Shown: positions 61,753 to 64,000 of the stretch, one piece after another
Numbering within the stretch: position 1 is the stretch's first letter
Layout of the letters: each line of letters begins with the position of its first letter
From: Achromobacter piechaudii NBRC 102461
GTDB lineage: Bacteria; Pseudomonadota; Gammaproteobacteria; Burkholderiales; Burkholderiaceae_B
Length of the DNA: 64,000 nucleotides
Direction of reading: 5' to 3'
Assembly: GCF_001571245.1 (NCBI RefSeq)
Contig: NZ_BCTK01000006.1
Span: 310,001-374,000, forward strand
Translations under genes and position numbers: made by a program
The notes under the pieces: model-generated
Told to the model about the DNA's origin: nothing
Database searches by the model: none
Seen by the model: the letters and a program-made list of their open reading frames with translations, nothing else

Positions 61753-64000
61753 TTACAGCTCCAGCACGATCTTTCCGCCGCCGCACGCACGCGAACAACA
61801 CGCCATCATCTTGTTGTTCGCCTCGCGTTCGGCGCGCGTCAGCACTACGTCTCGGTGGTCGATATCGCCTTCCAGGACGCGCACTTCGCAGGATCCGCAA
61901 AGCCCTTCCTCGCAGTCGCTTTGCACGTCGATGTTGGCCCCGCGCAGCGCCGTCAACAGGGTCTGGTCGGCGGGCACGTGTACGACGATGCCCGAGTCCT
62001 TCAGTACGACCTCGAAAGCCTGTTCCCGCGACGGGTCCAGCGTGCCGAGCGTGGAATGGAAATGCTCGACGCGCAGCGCATCCTCGGGCCAGCCTGCGCA
62101 GCAAGTGGCCAGCGCATCCAGCAGGCCTTGCGGACCGCAGGCATAGATCTGCGTATCGGCGTCGGGTTTGGCCAGCATTGCCGCGTAATCGGCGCGCGTG
62201 CCTTCGTCCTTGACGTGCAGGTGCAGCCGCTCGCCATGCAAGGCGGAAAGCTCGTCCAGCATCGCCATGCATGCGAGCGACCGGCCGCTGTAATGCAGCT
62301 GGTAGTCCAGGTTCAGTTCCTTGGCGCGCCGGGCCATCGCGCTGATCGGCGTGATGCCGATGCCGCCAGCGATCAGGATCAGCTTGGCCGCCGCTTCGTT
62401 CATGCGGAAATGGTTGCGCGGCCCCCGGATGCGCAGTCGCGCGCCGGTCACCGCGTTCGCATGCATCCACGCGGAGCCGCCACGGCCTTCGGCTTCCTTC
62501 AACACGGCGATTTCAAACGCATCGGTCTGCGCGGGATCGCCGCAAAGGGAGTACTGGCGCGACAGGCCCGTGTCGCCGCATTCCACGTCGATGTGCGAGC
62601 CGGGCGTCCAGCGCGGCAGCGGCTTGCCGTCGGGCGACACCAGCCGCAGGCGCACGATGCCGTCGGCCGCCTGCACGGCGCTTTGCACGACGACGGGCCG
62701 CGTGATGGCGTGCGAGGAAGGTTCGCCGATGCGCACGGGGTGCGCGGTGTTCAAGATCTCGGGCGAGCGTAGTTCCGGATTCTTCGTCGGATCCCACTCC
62801 ACCCACAAATGCTCGGGCCCCCGGAATGACGTGTTCGGCACGTAGGTAAACGACTGTTCCGACAACTTCATATGCGGCAGGCGGCGCGTGAGTTCTTCCA
62901 GGAAGATCTGCATTTCCATGCGCGCCAGGTTCTTGCCCATGCACTGGTGCGAGCCATAGCCGAAGGTGAGCTGGTCACTGGCGTTTTCGCGGCGGATGTC
63001 GAAGAGGTCGGCGTCGTTGAACTGGCCTTCGTCATGGTTGGCGGAGGACGTGACGATCAGCAGCTTGGACCCGGCGGGTATCGGTACACCGGCAATCTCG
63101 ACGTCGCGCGTGGCCAGTCGGCGCCACGCGGCGACCGAGCCGTTGTGGCGCAGGCATTCTTCGACGGCGTTGGGAATCAGGTCGGGGTCGTCGCAGATTT
63201 CGCGCCAGGCGTCGGGGTGTTGCAGCAGCAGCTTGATGGCGTTGGCCGACGCGTTGGCGGTGGTTTCGTGAGCGGCGACGATGCCGGCCATCATCATGGA
63301 ATGCAGATAGGAATCGGTGACGACGTCGGGGTGCGTCTGCTGCTTGCGCAGGCCGTACTGCATCCAGCCGGGGCCGGACGGGTCCTGGCGCATCTTGTCC
63401 AGGATCTTGCCCGCCAACTGCCAGAAGTTGCCCACGGCATGCGCCACGGCGACCTGCTCTTCGGGCTTGGGGCGGCCCCAGGTGTTGACCGTGTGCGCGA
63501 TGGAATACTGGCGCAGCAGGTCCATGTCTTCTTCGGGCACGCCCAGAAAGTGCAGCGCGACGGTCAGCGGCACTTCCCAGAGCATCTGGTCGACCAGGTC
63601 GGCGCGGCCGTCGTTGACGAAACGGTTCACGTATTCGCGCGTCAGGCGGCGCACCATGGGTTCGTGGTGCTTCAATTCTTCGGGGGTGAACGGGTCCATC
63701 AGCACGCGGCGGCGCGGCATGTGGGCGGGTTCGTCTTCGTTGACCAGCGTGCGGTTCATGGCGTAGCCATAGGAGGCCAGCACGGCGTTGGCTTCGGCGC
63801 CGGTGGGGGTGATCTTCTCCAGCGCAATGGACGGGCTGAAGGTGAGGTTGTCGCGGAAGATGGCCTTGATGTCGTCGTAGCGCGTCACCACCCAGTAGCC
63901 CAGCTTGGGGCTGTAGAACACGGGCTCCTGCTCGCGCGCCCAGCGCACGTAGTCGGGCGGGTCTTGCTGATAGCCATCGCCGAAGGGGTCGAATTCGGCC
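61753..64000 (-). CDS. Self-sufficient cytochrome P450-reductase fusion (CYP116B-like), N-terminus beyond the window
   Basis: 748 residues are visible; the frame is open to position 64000, so the true start is outside. The P450 domain has the I-helix motif AAHETTANA and heme-Cys loop FGYGSHQCMG (62935-62964). A phthalate-dioxygenase-reductase-like half follows: RQYSLCGDP for FMN, AGGIGITPI for NAD(P)H, then a C-terminal [2Fe-2S] ferredoxin with CEEGLCGSCEVRV and a last Cys pair in MMACCSRA. This order (heme, FMN reductase, ferredoxin) is the class VII, P450RhF/CYP116B arrangement. It hydroxylates or dealkylates aromatic or fatty substrates with no separate redox partner; the native substrate is unknown. 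Confidence 0.9.
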   Translation of the reverse strand, partial: AEFDPFGDGYQQDPPDYVRWAREQEPVFYSPKLGYWVVTRYDDIKAIFRDNLTFSPSIALEKITPTGAEANAVLASYGYAMNRTLVNEDEPAHMPRRRVLMDPFTPEELKHHEPMVRRLTREYVNRFVNDGRADLVDQMLWEVPLTVALHFLGVPEEDMDLLRQYSIAHTVNTWGRPKPEEQVAVAHAVGNFWQLAGKILDKMRQDPSGPGWMQYGLRKQQTHPDVVTDSYLHSMMMAGIVAAHETTANASANAIKLLLQHPDAWREICDDPDLIPNAVEECLRHNGSVAAWRRLATRDVEIAGVPIPAGSKLLIVTSSANHDEGQFNDADLFDIRRENASDQLTFGYGSHQCMGKNLARMEMQIFLEELTRRLPHMKLSEQSFTYVPNTSFRGPEHLWVEWDPTKNPELRSPEILNTAHPVRIGEPSSHAITRPVVVQSAVQAADGIVRLRLVSPDGKPLPRWTPGSHIDVECGDTGLSRQYSLCGDPAQTDAFEIAVLKEAEGRGGSAWMHANAVTGARLRIRGPRNHFRMNEAAAKLILIAGGIGITPISAMARRAKELNLDYQLHYSGRSLACMAMLDELSALHGERLHLHVKDEGTRADYAAMLAKPDADTQIYACGPQGLLDALATCCAGWPEDALRVEHFHSTLGTLDPSREQAFEVVLKDSGIVVHVPADQTLLTALRGANIDVQSDCEEGLCGSCEVRVLEGDIDHRDVVLTRAEREANNKMMACCSRACGGGKIVLEL

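Overview
The window is GC-rich, gene-dense bacterial chromosome that looks like a betaproteobacterium of the Alcaligenaceae, most likely Achromobacter or a close Bordetella relative. This is an inference from gene content: three Bug/TctC-type tripartite-tricarboxylate receptors, an FhaB/FhaC-like two-partner secretion pair, an acnD-prpF pair, a DUF1185 gene, many LysR/GntR/IclR regulators beside small catabolic operons, and an E. coli glyU-like tRNA-Gly(CCC). No rRNA, CRISPR array, prophage or insertion sequence was seen.

Layout. 1-2.6 kb: housekeeping genes on the minus strand (Kbp-type BON/LysM protein, then trmB-pip-thiS as one coupled operon). 2.8 kb: tRNA-Gly(CCC). 3.0-4.6 kb: a hipBA toxin-antitoxin operon with an AT-rich promoter and a HipB-like operator. 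4.7-6.1 kb: a drug/metabolite exporter and an EF-hand protein. 6.2-9.1 kb: divergent OmpR-type regulator and 7TMR-DISM sensor kinase. 9.2-17.9 kb: a two-partner secretion locus with a 2239-aa exoprotein carrying 12 YDG repeats, and its outer-membrane TpsB, closed by a strong terminator. 18-22 kb: an exported fumarase/argininosuccinate-lyase-fold protein, then a divergent LysR/MFS pair. 22-28 kb: a minus-strand amine/aldehyde catabolism block (TAT-exported FAD oxidase, DUF805, Cache sensor, GntR, double SnoaL protein, aldehyde dehydrogenase).

28-35 kb: an organic-acid CoA module (Bug receptor, CoA transferase, FAS1-type dehydratase, acyl-CoA synthetase) divergent from an IclR regulator and a hotdog thioesterase. 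35-39.6 kb: half of a methylcitrate pathway (gntR-acnD-prpF, without prpB/prpC). 39.7-44.2 kb: a secreted protein of unknown function, a Bug receptor, and an alpha/beta hydrolase plus DUF1185 pair divergent from a LysR gene. 44.4-49.0 kb: an exported metallo-beta-lactamase-fold lactonase followed by a coupled four-gene Gld-type ABC system. 49.2-57.4 kb: a Liv-type ABC importer whose operon also encodes an aldehyde dehydrogenase, an SDR and a zinc alcohol dehydrogenase, ending in a strong terminator. 57.4-60.4 kb: LysR divergent from an alpha/beta hydrolase and a third Bug receptor. 60.4-64.0 kb: a DUF2235 hydrolase and a self-sufficient P450-reductase-ferredoxin fusion that runs off the right edge.

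The general theme is scavenging: solute receptors next to small oxidation or CoA-activation operons, each with its own divergent regulator. Several regulators sit next to clear palindromes or repeats in the shared intergenic regions. The most unusual parts are the two-component/two-partner secretion locus, the exported lyase, the Gld-type operon after an exported lactonase, and the transporter-dehydrogenase operon.
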